A stretch of 64,000 bases of DNA from Amaranthus tricolor (lineage: Eukaryota; Streptophyta; Magnoliopsida; Caryophyllales; Amaranthaceae): positions 21,862,170-21,926,169 of the forward strand of contig NC_080060.1 of NCBI RefSeq assembly GCF_026212465.1, given 5' to 3'. Position numbers and translations under genes: made by a program. The notes below the pieces were generated by a model that did not search any database, was not told the DNA's origin, and was given only the letters and a program-made list of their open reading frames with translations. This document shows, in pieces, positions 33,734 to 45,890 of this stretch. How positions within the stretch are numbered: the first letter of the stretch is position 1; every line of letters starts with the position of its first letter.

Positions 33734-35390
33734 ATTACCCCTACTCACAAAAAGTTTTGTCCTCGAAACTTACATATAATGAATAAGGCAATCAAAAAGA
33801 AGTATAACACAATTACGACCCAATGCTGGAGTTGAACAATTCTAGATAATTAAGTCTCATAGACTCCTTAGTCATCCAAGTCGGTTCTTCGTACTTTTGG
33901 CTCTTTCATAGTACTATCACCAAAGCGATTATCTTTCTCCGGAGTTTTTGGTTTTAGCAATCAAGGATCTAAACAAATCGTTCGTTAAATTCCACGTTTC
34001 GATCATCGTCGATTGTCTCAAATAGTATTTCATAAGATGGGTCACTACAATACTTTCATAGATTAGACAACTAGAATACATCATGCACCTTAGACAATTC
34101 AGACGGTAGTGCTTGTCAATAGGCAACTCCCCCTATCCTCTCAAGAGTCTTATACAAACTGACTTATTTTGGACTGACTTTACCCTTCTAACCAAAGCAC
34201 ACCACCCTTTTTCATAGAGGACACCTTTAACATGACCTTATCACTTACACCATAAGCTAGACTTCTGACGGGGATCGATATAAGACTTTTGACTATCTTG
34301 TGCAGCTTTGATTGTCCTGTATGACTTTTACTTCTTCCACCATCTCTTGTATCATATCTAACCAAGCGTCAAAGCATCAGTAATATAAAATCCAACAACT
34401 AGGACATAGACACTTTCTCCCATATCGAGCCTCATATGGATCCATCTGAACACTGGCATGGAACTGTTATTAATTGCTGATTCCACCATACCTAAGGACT
34501 TTGCTCATGATTACTGAAATTTCAGTGCACAAGCATAAAGCGAAACAAAGCTTCCTATAAAGCCACCCAAAGTTGTGACAAGAACCTTAGGTCACGATCT
34601 GACACAATATCCTTAGAAACAACATGCAAACAAATAATCTCATCAACATAAACTTCTGCCAAATCCTCAATTGATCATATTTTTTTTTCTTAGATAAAAA
34701 CTAAGCAACCATAGTCAACCATATCATATTCCATTCAAATGTCACCACAAGACGTTGTATAATAGCACTTATGAAATTCTAGTTAAATTTCCATGTAGGA
34801 ATAGGTTTACGTTGAGGCAAACCCTATTGTATTTGATGTTCAATTTTCACCTTCAAACAAACTAAACGTCAAGCCAAAAATTCAACAATTTCTCTCTTCT
34901 TGTCTGGTCACTACAAATTCACCTTTAAATTCTTATAATGTTTATCTCGCATAGTAGTACTTTGTAGTGAATAAGGAGTGTTATGTGCTTCCTCAAAGGT
35001 TTTTCTACTTTAATTTTGCGACATCAAGTATACAACAATGACCCTAAAACTTCATACTCTCGCCTAAACTTATTTTAGAAAATGTCCAAATCAGTCCTAA
35101 AGCTTTAAGCTTAACGGATCTTCTCGTGCTTTGGATCTCCTTTCTGCTTATCCCTTAATTCCCCATACAACTATGTTTTGAAAAAACTATAATGAATCAT
35201 TTTCAAGCTAAGCTTCTAGAGTTTCGTGCATATTTCTTAAGGCAAGATTCCGACAGAGTTTTAAGAATACTTCTTTGTCCAACTTAAGAAACTAATAACT
35301 TTTTTTCAATTTTTTTTCTTCTGTGCTTGTGTGACCATGTGTAGATTACATGTTATAATTATGTTAATGTGATATTGATCACATGTTTAA
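33734..35390 (-). pseudogene. Element D gypsy pol, integrase side, heavily decayed
   Basis: On the minus strand the translation is recognisable piecewise. An integrase linker region resembling KVKIEHQ and PTWKW lies at about 34800-34890, then a C-terminal segment with DKVMLKVSSMKKGGVLW at about 34180-34260. A GTTTCGAGGACAAAACTTTT block before the purine tract is typical of Tekay/Del-type gypsy elements. Stops are frequent in every frame. The right border with element E, near 35330-35400, cannot be fixed. Confidence 0.72.
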
Positions 35391-35399
35391 ATTTCATTT

Positions 35400-36600
35400 G
35401 AGATGACGAAAGATTATAATATTCCCTCACTCAGGAGTTTAGGATTTGACAGTTGGAATAACAGTTAACGTGAATGAAGAGTTTGAAGGTAAAGTTATTT
35501 CTGATAATTTTCTCGTAGAAAATTTTTCCATTCATATTCTTTTTGATTCTAAGTCGACCGATCTTTTATCTTTACCTCTTTTCTTCACAAATCCTTTGTT
35601 TAGGATAGATGATTACCATCAAGAACAGTTACCCTTTGTTTAGGATAGATGATCTTTTCGACTAGTTAGAAGTTAGGAACTCAAGAGTTTTCTATGATTT
35701 ATTTGAGTTCTAGGTACCATCAATTAAGGATAGCCGAGGAGGATATTCCTAAGACTACTTCTAGACTAGTTATGGACTTTATGAGTGTCGGTGATGTCAT
35801 TTGGGGTAACAAATACGCCAACAACGTTTATGGATTTGATGCAGAGATACATTCGTCCTTATTTGGATAAGTTTATAGTTTTTATGAAATTTTGGTATAT
35901 TCGAGAAACATGGAGGAACATAAGGAACATTTGAGGACTTTGCTAAAACTTTGAGAAAAAAAAATATTTAGGAAATTTATTAAGTACGAGTTCTGGCTTG
36001 AGGAAATAGTTTTTTTTGGGCCATATTGTATCTAAGGATGGAAAATCTATGGATATGGAGAAGATTAAGACGATAACTAATTGTCGATTCCGAGAAATGT
36101 AACTAAAATTCGGAGCTTTTTGGGTTTTGCTGGTTACTATAGGAAATATGTTGAAAATTTCTCTAAGGTTACTCGTCCCATGTTTGAGTTGTTGAAGAAA
36201 AGAATTTGATTTTAATAAAGTGAGAGGTACATGATTGCTTTTGAGGAATTAAAGAAGACACTCACTACTGCTCATCTATAAATAGTGCATGATTGTAGCA
36301 AACGATTCAAGGTTTATTGTGATACTTCATTTAAATGTTTGGGATGTGTACTTATGCAAGATGTAAATGTCATAGCTTATCCATCGAGGCAATTGAGGCC
36401 ACATGAAGTGAATTACCCTATGCACGACATTAAACTTGTTGTAGCAATCCTTGCTCTAAAGTTGTGGAGACATTATTTGTATGGGCTACTGTGTAAGATC
36501 TACAACGATCTTCAAAACTTGAGGTATGTCTTCAACCAGAAGGAATTTAACATGTGCCAAAGGCTATGGCTTGAGGTTATAACGATGGTGTCTTAAATTT
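35400..36600 (+). pseudogene. Element E gypsy protease, reverse transcriptase and RNase H remnant
   Basis: The plus strand shows a protease-like piece (FLVENFSIHILFDSKSTDLL, with FDSKST where FDSGST is usual) at 35446-35643. It joins directly to the middle of reverse transcriptase through a 21-bp direct repeat (35593-35613 and 35633-35653). RT blocks with YHQLRIAEEDIPKTT and a later [12 protein letters not shown], then an RNase H-like frame at 36285-36596 (SKRFKVYCDTSFKCLGCVLM, YPSRQLRPHEVNYP), follow in gypsy order. It is 5' truncated, without gag, 5' LTR or the RT N-terminus. Confidence 0.8.
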
Positions 36601-37250
36601 TTATACTACCCTTGGAAGGTGAACAAGTTGTCTTATATTTTGAGGAGGAGACAGAGAGTGTAGAATCTGTACCTTGAGAGTTTTACCATGAAATGCAGAG
36701 TTTGAGATTAGAGATTTGTAACCAACATGAGGTTAGACGGTATTTGGGAGCAATGACCATACATACAAACTTTTTTTGACCATATCAATGAGGCACAACT
36801 TCAGAATCCGGAGATTATTGAGTTGATCCATAGAGTTGAGGGAAATGAGAGTAATGTTTTTGAGTTAAAAGAAAGAGCAAAGGTGAGTCTGAAATTTATT
36901 AAACGTTTTGAAATTCTAAGAAGAGTTAGACAAGTTGCTTATGAGTTTCCTTTACCATCGAGTTTGGTAAAAGTTCATTATGTGTTCCATGTTTCACACT
37001 TAAAGAAGTATGTTCATGATCCATCACATGTGCTAACCCATGAACCCCTTCAGATCCATGAGTCCTTAGCCTATGAGGAGAGACCTATCAGATTTTGGAT
37101 ACCTGAGTCAAAGAATTGAGAAACTCTAGGATTCCATTGGTCAAGGTTTTTGTGGTCAAACCACAGAGTAGAGGAAGTTACTTGGGATAAGGAGGCAGAC
37201 ATGAGAGAGCGATACCCTAACCTTTTCGGTAAGTTCTAGTTTCGGGACGA
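36601..37250 (+). pseudogene. Element E integrase C-terminus, core deleted
   Basis: The frame 36823-37119 ends in HYVFHVSHLKKYVHDPSHVL, the usual end of a gypsy integrase/chromodomain linker. The homology then continues out of frame with words similar to VEEVTWDKEADMRERYP up to 37240. The integrase catalytic core is absent. The last bases before the purine tract include TTTCGGGACGAAACT, typical of Tekay/Del-type gypsy elements. Confidence 0.8.
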
Positions 37251-37258
37251 AACTATCT

Positions 37259-37272
37259 TGAGGGGGAAGAGT
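37259..37272 (+). promoter_or_regulatory. Polypurine tract of element E
   Basis: TGAGGGGGAAGAGT lies right before the LTR start TGTAACAGACTC, downstream of integrase sequence. Confidence 0.85.
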
Positions 37273-40200
37273 TGTAACAGACTCAAAATTCTTCATCTTC
37301 ATCTTCCGATTAATTATTCCGAGTTTTCAATTCAAATCTCTAATCCTTTGGTTATCCATTTCAAACCATCTTTAATTCCTAAACCTTTTCCGATTTTGTA
37401 ATTTCTTTCAAAAATTAAACTTTAAAATATTATTTTGATTAAAATCTTTTTATAAGCACTAAAATATTATTTTATTATTTTATAGTATAAAAAGTAAAAT
37501 TTTATTATTATATTCATGGTTTTGTAAAACGCTACGTTTTAACTTTCTTCCTTAAACTAACATTACTACTTATTATTTTAACCTTATAACTTTGATTTAA
37601 TTATTTTATACATAAAAATGAGTCGTATTTTTATTATTAACTTTGAGTATAGTTTAAGCAAAATTTTCTAAGTAAACTACATATTTTCATGATCAAATTT
37701 ACCCATTATTTTAAAGTATATTCACTTGTACATACTAGAATAAAAATTTGATGAACCAAAATCTTTTCTATAGTAACCCATGATGTTCATCACCTACATA
37801 AGCTATCACCATTTCCTTACAAAAGCTAACCTTCTTTTACACTCCAAACTCTTACACATTCACTTACACAATCCAACTCTTACACATTCACTTACACACT
37901 CTAAATAACTTACACAAGTTACCCTTTCTCTAAACTTCTAACACTCTTTTTCATATAATCTAATGAACTACAAAGTTGCCCAAATCAATTATAAATACCC
38001 TCCTTAGCCATGAGATCACTTACACCACCATCATCAAATCTTTCTAACATTCTTTATTATATTTTCACTTCATTAAAATCTTACTACCTTAATACCTTTA
38101 TTATTAGTTGAAGAAATTCAAGAAGATGGAGCTTATAACACTCTTTATTTAGCTTAAATCATCATCATTATGGAGCATTATTGGGTTATTACTTTGGATA
38201 CTTAATGTATCATTATTTTTGAAGTTTGGATTTAATGATTTTGGGAGTTTAGAAGATCATCATTATTTTGGGAGTTTGGATTAATTAACTTTGGATCATT
38301 ATTATCGATCTTGGAGGGCCTTATTTCTTATTATTTTCCTAATTAGTACTTAGTACTAATCCTTAGTATTAGTATGGTATAACTTCTTACCCTACTCTTT
38401 TTGTGAAATTTTACATTATATTTACTTTATAATATGCAAAGTATGAAATATATTGATATGTTTTAGTGGAAGTTAATTTAATGAAATTATGATCAAGATT
38501 ATATTAAGTATGTGTATGCTAAAAGTATTTTTAGTATGTTAATTTAATAATCTTTGAACAAGTTAAGGAAGTTGGGTGCAAAATTATATTCTAGTGATAT
38601 TAAGTATGATTTATGTTATAAACTAGTGCTAGTATGTTTATGAGTTATGTGTTACATTAGGAATGTTATTATATTTAAGAATTTTTTTTTATGTTAGAAT
38701 TTTTATTAATATGTTTATGTTCGCCTTCAAACTAGTTTATAAGGTAGTAAGTTATTTTATGAACGTATTTTACTAAGTATGATTATATTAAGAATATTGT
38801 TATTATACTTTATTTTGAGATTTAAGTTTATCGTTAAAGTTATAGTAAATTTCTAAGTTATTGCGTAAAGTTTTTATTTATTTATTTTTAATTGTTTATG
38901 TTAATTATTTAAATCTAGGAATTAGTATGATATATTAAATTAAGTCGTTCTTTTTACGTGAAAAGGGTCCAAACACTCATAGGCCATTCGACCACTATTA
39001 TATATAAAAAAAAGAGTTTGATTTACTATTTTAAATTATTACAATTATTTTTGTCATAATAATAAAATAACAATTTGAAAAGATATTTTTGAGAAATTTT
39101 TATAAGTTATTAAATATTGAAATGTTTTTCTTGAATATATGAGATTTCATAATAAAAGTAACTTTTAATCACTATTTAGTACAAAATATTTTATTTGTTA
39201 ATATTTGACCAAATTTATGTAAAATGATGTAAAAATATTTTTAGTATACTTTCCGCTCAAACTATGTGTGAAATATTGATTTTGTGGGATTACAAGTTTT
39301 GCTTGTTTTATAATTAGAAATATTAACTTTGGTGAAAATTATAAGTTTGATTTGTTTTAAACTAGAGATATTGATTTTTGTGAAATTATAAGTTTTATTT
39401 CTTTTATAACTAGAATGTTGATTTTTGCAAACCTAATAAGTTTACTTTTTTTTTTTCTAAACTTGAAATATTGATTTTTGGTGAACTTGTTGAATTTTAG
39501 AAACTTATCCAAAGGATGTATTTTAACTTAAATTTTAATTAGAATATTTAATTTTTTTTAAGAGAATAAAGTTTTATTTATTGTAAAGTTAAAAATGTTG
39601 ATTTGGGAACTTATTTAAAGAGAAATAGATTTTAGTAGCTACTTGTAAAAAATATTAATTTGGAGACTATTAATAGAATATTAAGTTATTAGTGTTAAGT
39701 TAGCAAACTATTAAAAATAAAGTTATAAATAAAATTTAATGTGTAAAAATTTAGACTTAAAGGTTAATTTTACGTTATGATTAAGAATTTTATTAAATAA
39801 AAGAGGTTATCACCTAAGTTGATCAAAGTCAAAGTCAAGTTGTAGTAATAAAAATGTGATGTACTTGTGTGAATGAATATTGCTTAAATGACCTTGATAC
39901 TAAGGTAATGTCGAACCATGGACTGGCATGTAAAATCCTTGTGCCCGTGTTGGCCGCACGTAAAAGGCGGTGTAAGACAGGGGGTTAGCTACCTATCATG
40001 TAGAGCTCGAGCATAAATTGTATTGGAGGGGTGACGACTCCCACTACAGTTAGGGTTTAAGACTACGGTCCTCAACTAACCAGACCCTTACATATATCAG
40101 GTGTCATATTGATGTGCTTGTTGATCAGTGATAAACTTGATTAATGTTGGTGCTATGATGCATGGTACGGTTATGAGTATTAACCAAATGGACTCACTTA

Positions 40201-40756
40201 AGTGTTAAGATTACCGAATTGTATAAGTGGCAATAACGTACTTCTATCAGGATCGAGAATGGTATCTTAAAGACCTAAAAGTGTGGAACAGAAAAAGAAT
40301 ATGGTAAAAGTATACGATGGTGTCAATTAATTATAAGTTCGTGCTTAAATTATTATTTTGTAAATGTAGCGTATAATTTTCGTATTTTGAGGTAGATAGG
40401 AAGTTATGCGCGGCGTTAAGTGCTAACCGATTCAATCGGCTGTCATCCGTATCATGGATGGCAACATTTTGCAGGATTTAGTTTAGGTTTCGATCCAGGT
40501 TGCAACAATTACTATTTATCGAGAACTTAGCTTCCGTTTCTATCTTTATTGATGACTTGATGATAATGTATTTTTTTTCTTTTTGAGCAAACAATATTTC
40601 TAATCAGATATAATATTTTACTTTTGTTTTAAACAGTTTCAGTTTTTATGATTTAAAGTTTTTAATAGTTTGGCATTTTGAGACTTCCACAATACTTTTG
40701 TATTAAACAATATTATTATATGTTAATTATGTATCGAGATTGCCGCTCCTGTTACA
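37273..40756 (+). repeat. Element E 3' LTR (gypsy, about 3.5 kb)
   Basis: It starts TGTAACAGACTC next to the polypurine tract and ends at CTCCTGTTACA, where minus-strand D sequence resumes. It is AT rich. A GC-richer block around 39890-40090 (with the words cttgtgcccgtgttggccgc) probably marks the transcribed R region. No second LTR is in the window and no target duplication can be identified, because the left end of E is lost. No coding sequence is seen. Confidence 0.78.
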
Positions 40757-41647
40757 TCTTATGTCTTACGCTAAGTTCACGTCATGTGAAGATGACTTTT
40801 TTTTAAACTTGTATGATTAGTAAACATCTTACTCAACGCGTTTTACAAATAACGTCTCTATATTTTTTTAGAGCAAACAAAACTGTAAATAACTCGAGAT
40901 AGTGAGTAGGATAGTTTCTTTCGCGATTCTTCTATTTTCTCGACACATAAATTAAACTTTCCTTTGCAGCATTAAGACACATCCCAATCTATCTTACGAT
41001 GTGTCAATATATAATCAAACTTCACACCCTTTTTGTGGGAATGCCGGATAATTCTTTTGAAACACATATGGGTAATCCTGAACTACTAGAACAATCTTTA
41101 TTTGTTTCTCAAGAGTCAAAATCCTTCACTCGATAGAGAAATACGACTTCGTCCTTCGAATACATTTTTCTCATTTTCAGAGCTGACACTAATTTCAATC
41201 ATTTCTCCACAACCACACCAAACTATGATATTCTCTTTCTTTCTTTTTTTTTTTGGCTCCCAACAACACAATCCTCTTGTATTAAACATAATGTTCTATG
41301 AACCAGTCGATATCGAATACGAAATCAAACTTGGTCATTGAAAACTTCTTAAAGTCAATTTGGTGTAGAAGTTACTCATAGTTGTATCCCTAAATTTTCT
41401 ATTATAAGGATATTCTTTCTAAGAAGGGAGAGTAATAGAAGCTTTTACTAATAAGGTAGCACATAAATAAAATTCTAATCACATATAAATTATGCTTTTA
41501 AAACAATCAATCAAAAAGATCTACTTTAAGTCATTGCAATCCTGATTTCTTCCTACCCAAATAACCTCACACTAGGGTCTTTGGTCATAGTTTAAACATT
41601 ACAAAGCCCTAAGTAACTTATTACTAAAGTAAGTCATAGAAACATTC
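40757..41647 (-). pseudogene. Element D gypsy pol, protease to reverse transcriptase side, gag deleted
   Basis: On the minus strand at about 41290-41345 a segment similar to the conserved FDVILGMDWL block of gypsy proteases is visible (reads FDFVFDIDWFIEHYV). Badly decayed sequence follows to 40757. From that block to the primer binding site is only about 300 bp, so gag and most of protease have been deleted. Confidence 0.65.
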
Positions 41648-41660
41648 GGCTCTGATTCCA
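41648..41660 (-). promoter_or_regulatory. Primer binding site of element D
   Basis: On the minus strand TGGAATCAGAGCC lies two bases from the LTR. It is one mismatch from the initiator Met site TGGTATCAGAGCC. Confidence 0.85.
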
Positions 41661-41662
41661 AC

Positions 41663-43608
41663 TGTAACAACCCGTCTTTCTAAACAAGAAAAGTTTTGCG
41701 GAAATAACCTTTAAGAGGACTGTCACTTACTCTTAAATGTATAAGAACAACAATATAAATATTATAAATCTAAAAATATATAAAATTTAAAGGATCTAGA
41801 CCTTATTACATTATTATTGAGAAAAAACTTCTATGAAAGGAAAGAAACAAAAGTCTCAAAGTCAAAAAAAAGCAAGAAACCATGGGATAAAAAAGTCTAG
41901 AGTCTACTCTCACACTTTTAGCCCGCTTGGTATTGATCATATAATCATTCACCAACTGTTTAAGATATAAATCCATAATCAGTGGGGAGTAACTAGTTGT
42001 CCTTCCCAATCATAAAATACATACAATATCATCTCTAATTACAAAGAAACCTAAACACTTATCATTAATTATTTAAACTTATAAATGTAACTTAAAACCA
42101 GTAATCGTGTGAAAAGAAAATTTAAAACAACTAAAGCTTTCAAACAGCATAAATTTCATAAATTAATTTAAAATAACTTAATATATCGAAGAAGTTTATT
42201 TTTAAAAATTCCAAAACACAATAGAGTAGAGAAGGAGCGAATGCCGGTGTTAGATGCCCACAAGATGGCCTTACACTAACACCTCCTAAGGTTTGTCGGG
42301 CGAACCCTAGTCTATTAAACATAGACCTGTCTAAGAATGGCCAATTCTCGCCTAGCAGTGGATCCCTCCTTTGCCTTACACCACTGGGTACCGAGACGAC
42401 AACAATTAACCCAGGCATATATGTGTATCATCAATAGCATGTTCTAACCATTTAGAGATGCCAAAGCAGGCCTTACATTCCAATGGCTCCTTAGTCTCAC
42501 AAAACATAAATCTCCATTTATAAAATCAACATCAAAAACATTCCTGAGATGCCAAATTAGGTCTTACACTCAAAAACCAACTTTGAAATACTTAACTCAA
42601 ATATACTTTATCAAATAAAATATATTTTTAAAATATAATATTTTTAACTAAGAAATTCCAATTTTTATAAAATACCATAACTAGTGTTATGACTAATGTC
42701 TGAGTTTGGGAATAAAGTTAACTCTAAATTAGACCTAGTCAATACAAGTCAACCTTATAACTAACTCTTGGCAAAGAAGTACTAATGAAAGTGTTATTCT
42801 ACTCAAAAGTACAATCTTTTCAACAACACTCCTAACATTTTAAAATTATGAAGTCTTAAAATAAAATATTATAATACTCATTTTTGGTTTAAAATTTAAT
42901 TTTACCAAAGCTCAATAATTCTTGCATTACCAATTAAATAGTTTAAACTCTAACAACACTAAAGTGGACAATAATAACACTAACAATAATACTAGCAACA
43001 ATTCATAAAATAAAATAAATACAAAATTCATTCTTCCAAAATCAATACACTACCTTTCGAGTCGTAATAAAATAATAATAATAATAAAAAATAAATAAAT
43101 AAATCAAATAAATATGTAAATACTTGAAAGTACCACTTTCATATAGTAATTATAACCTAATAACCTAAAACTAATTGCTAATGTGATGGTTCAGTAGAAG
43201 TTAATTTTAAACACTGTTTTTTTTTTAACATTAAAACGTAGACCAACTTATCATCTATTTCGAACCTTATTAAAACGGAAAATCAAAATTATGTTTTAAA
43301 TTGATATACATAAAAAACACTATTAAAAAAATATTAGCTAACCGAACTTAGTAAAACATATAGACCCCTAAATTTCTTTTAAACCAGTAGAAAGATAATA
43401 CACAAAATTAAAAAAATCAAATTACTACGATCTCTTAGTTTACATCCTCAATTAACAATAACATTAGCCTAATTCAACATGGATTATTTTGGCCCCTAAA
43501 AAAAATGACTATAACTATCATGATTATACTTTGCATGTTTAAATTTTCATATAATTAAATAAAACACTCTATGTGAATCACGAAAAGAGAGGAGAAAGTA
43601 GTTACCTT
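41663..43608 (-). repeat. Element D 5' LTR, part, interrupted by the CACTA element
   Basis: It starts TGTAACAACCC and matches 31103 to about 32838 with substitutions and several indels, for example extra sequence around 42100-42220 and 42605-42680. At 43608 it stops at GTTACCTT and CACTA begins. The remaining LTR should resume after the CACTA element, beyond the window. Confidence 0.88.
43606..43608. other. Presumed 3-bp target duplication of the CACTA element (CTT)
   Basis: CTT precedes the terminal CACTAGCGG. In the intact D LTR the same context (gttacctttatatg) is at about 32831-32845. The partner copy lies outside the window. Confidence 0.6.
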
Positions 43609-43860
43609 CACTAGCGGAAAAAAGTTCATATGCTGCGCAAAAAATGTTGCGGTTCATCAAAGAAGCAGCATAAAATGGAAAGAAAAAATGAGTTTAAAAA
43701 AAAATAAAGTATATGCTGCGGTTCACCTTAAAACCGCAGCATATAGTATAACTTGAATTTTTTTTTAAAAAATAAAAATGGTTATGTGCTGCGGTTTTTT
43801 GAGAACAGTAGCATATAACCATTTTTATTTTTTTTTAAAAAAACGCGCCCTACTGTTTTA
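43609..43860. repeat. CACTA terminal and subterminal repeat region
   Basis: The word tgctgcggtt and its complement occur repeatedly. A perfect 14-bp inverted repeat lies at 43710-43723 and 43732-43745, and an 18-bp inverted repeat with one mismatch at 43773-43790 and 43810-43827. In En/Spm-like elements such motifs bind the second element protein and are needed for transposition, so I infer the same here. Confidence 0.85.
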
Positions 43861-44762
43861 TTCGTTCTTATTGTACAAGCTAAGTCTTTCTTCTTTATTT
43901 TCCTCATAACCAGCCATGACATTTCCTCACCCCATTGTTGCTTTCTTCACTAACGAAATTCTTCTGCAAAACTTGCTCTTCTTCTTCAAAACTTCATAAG
44001 CCATGAAATTCTTCTTCTACATTGTTGTCTTATTCTTGCTCTCTCTTCAAGACCACAAATTTGCATCCATACTCTGTTCTTCATAAACCTACGAATTTGC
44101 TCTCTCTTTAATTGGTGTTTTTTAAGTTTATTTTTACTTTGTTTGGAAAAAATTGTTATGTGTAGTAATTTTGTTTTTCTTATTTTATTGTAGGTCACAC
44201 TGTAATTGTTTTTCATCTAGATACACAAGGTAATTTCTATTGATAATGATTTTTATTATTTTTCATATTTTTAGGGTTTACGGAGTTTTACATTATTATT
44301 TGTATTTTGTATATGAGTTTGATATTTTTCAAAGTTATGTTATTAATCTGTTAATTATTTTCTTTTATGTGTATTTTGTTAAAAATGTGGTATGTTGTTA
44401 TACATATGTTTTTAATTATTAGAATTAGAATATATATATATTTTTAGGGTTAAATGATTTTATTTTATTATTTATATTTTGAATATGATTTTATTTAAAA
44501 TGTAGTGCTTATATTGAAGTATGAAGTATAGAATATATGTTTGGTTATATAGAATTAGAATATGAAGTATGAAGTATAAAGTATACAATGTTAATTATTC
44601 TAAGTGATTTTATTTTAGAACACAATGTCGTGCTTATATAGAATTAGTATATATATTTAGGGTTAATATATTTGGTATAAATAAGTATATATTAAATATC
44701 TTTGGAATAAATAAGTATATATGTGTATTAATTTTGTTTTGAATTAATTAATCACACTTAGG
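43861..44762 (+). other. CACTA 5' leader of transposase gene
   Basis: This is 0.9 kb of AT-rich sequence without a credible coding frame between the subterminal repeats and the first transposase ATG. It probably holds the promoter, leader and possibly an intron. I cannot place a start site. Confidence 0.45.
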
Positions 44763-45890
44763 ATGACAAAAGATCGTTCTTGGATGTACGGAAGCATTGA
44801 ATCGTCAGAATTTATTAATGGCGTATTAGAATTTTGTAGTATTTCCGTTGAACATCAAGTTTGGGGGGAGTTGGTTTTTATTGCCCATGTGTCAAGTGTG
44901 GCAATGTATCAAAGGTAGATAGTGTTGATATCCTTAGGGAGCACATACTTCGACATGGGTTTAGGCCTCAATATCATGTTTCGGTTTGGCATGGTGAGGA
45001 GGGAGTTTACAAAGAAAAAAGTGTTGTTGAGGATGTCAATAATGTGGATGTCAATAAGGATGTAGTAGATCGTAAACATGGGTATGAGACAGATGAAGAA
45101 AATGTCGATGAGGATGTAGATCGTGTTGATGAGATGATGGAGGGAGTCGAGGATGAGTTAGGAAAACATCCTCGTGTTTTTGACTTGTTGACAGAGGCTT
45201 CCCAAAAGCTTTTGTACCCTGGATGTACAAAGTTCACCGAACTAACAGTCGTGTTGACAATTTTCAACACTAAGTCAAAGCTCAATTGGAGTGACACTAG
45301 TTTCACAGTGTTATTAACAGTGTTAGGTAAGATGCTTCTTGAGGGAAATGAACTTCCAAAGTCGACACATTATGCCAAAAAGCTTATGCGTTCTTTCGGC
45401 TTAGAGTACTAGAAGATTCATGCATGTCCGAATGATTGTGTATTGTGTTAGAATGAAAATGAGAACTTAGAAGCGTGTCCTAGGTGTAGGTTATCGCGTC
45501 ACAAGCGTAAAGGGGCTGGGGATGTTAAAGGGCCCCTGGCTAAGGTATTGTGGTATCTTCCAATAATACCTAGATTCAAGCACTTTTTTTCTATAAAGAA
45601 AGATGCATTAAATTTGAGGTGGCATGCAGATAGGGTGAAGAAAGATCACTTGCTCACACATCCATCTGATTCTCCGGAGTGGAAGAGTATTGATAGGTTG
45701 CAATAAGACATTTAGGGATGAAGTTCGTAATTTAAGGCTCGAACTGTGTACGGATGGAATGAACCCATTCGGAAATCTTAATTCTCAACATAGTACTTGG
45801 CCGATACTATTAGTGATCTATAATTTTCCACCTTAGTTGTGTATAAAGCGTAAGTACATTATGCTTTTGCTTCTTATCTCTGATCCTAAA
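44763..45890 (+). pseudogene. CACTA transposase TNP2-like, N-terminal part
   Basis: An ATG at 44763 opens with MTKDRSWMYG, the start typical of the transposase-associated domain, and reaches a G run at 44863-44868 where the frame shifts. The next frame has YCPCVKCGNV and ILREHILRHGF, the zinc-binding part of that domain. An acidic segment follows, then transposase-like sequence PLAKVLWYLPIIPRFKHFF and LRWHADRVKKD. Several stops occur after 45410. At 45890 the gene is interrupted by element B (TSD CTAAA) and resumes at 55849. Confidence 0.88.
45886..45890. other. Target site duplication of element B, left copy (CTAAA)
   Basis: CTAAA precedes the LTR start TGTTGGACC and is repeated at 55844-55848 directly after the second LTR. 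Confidence 0.92.

Noticed and set aside
41102..41341. A plus-strand 79-codon ORF.
   Set aside because: It is antisense to the minus-strand D protease region, where the conserved FDVILGMDWL-like block is visible.
37273..43608. A host gene hidden in the long non-coding interval.
   Set aside because: I saw no credible exon chain; the interval is accounted for by the E LTR, the D remnant and the D LTR.
44861..45412. A host zinc-finger gene.
   Set aside because: The Cys/His pattern belongs to the transposase-associated domain at the start of a CACTA TNP2 gene, and CACTA ends lie just upstream.
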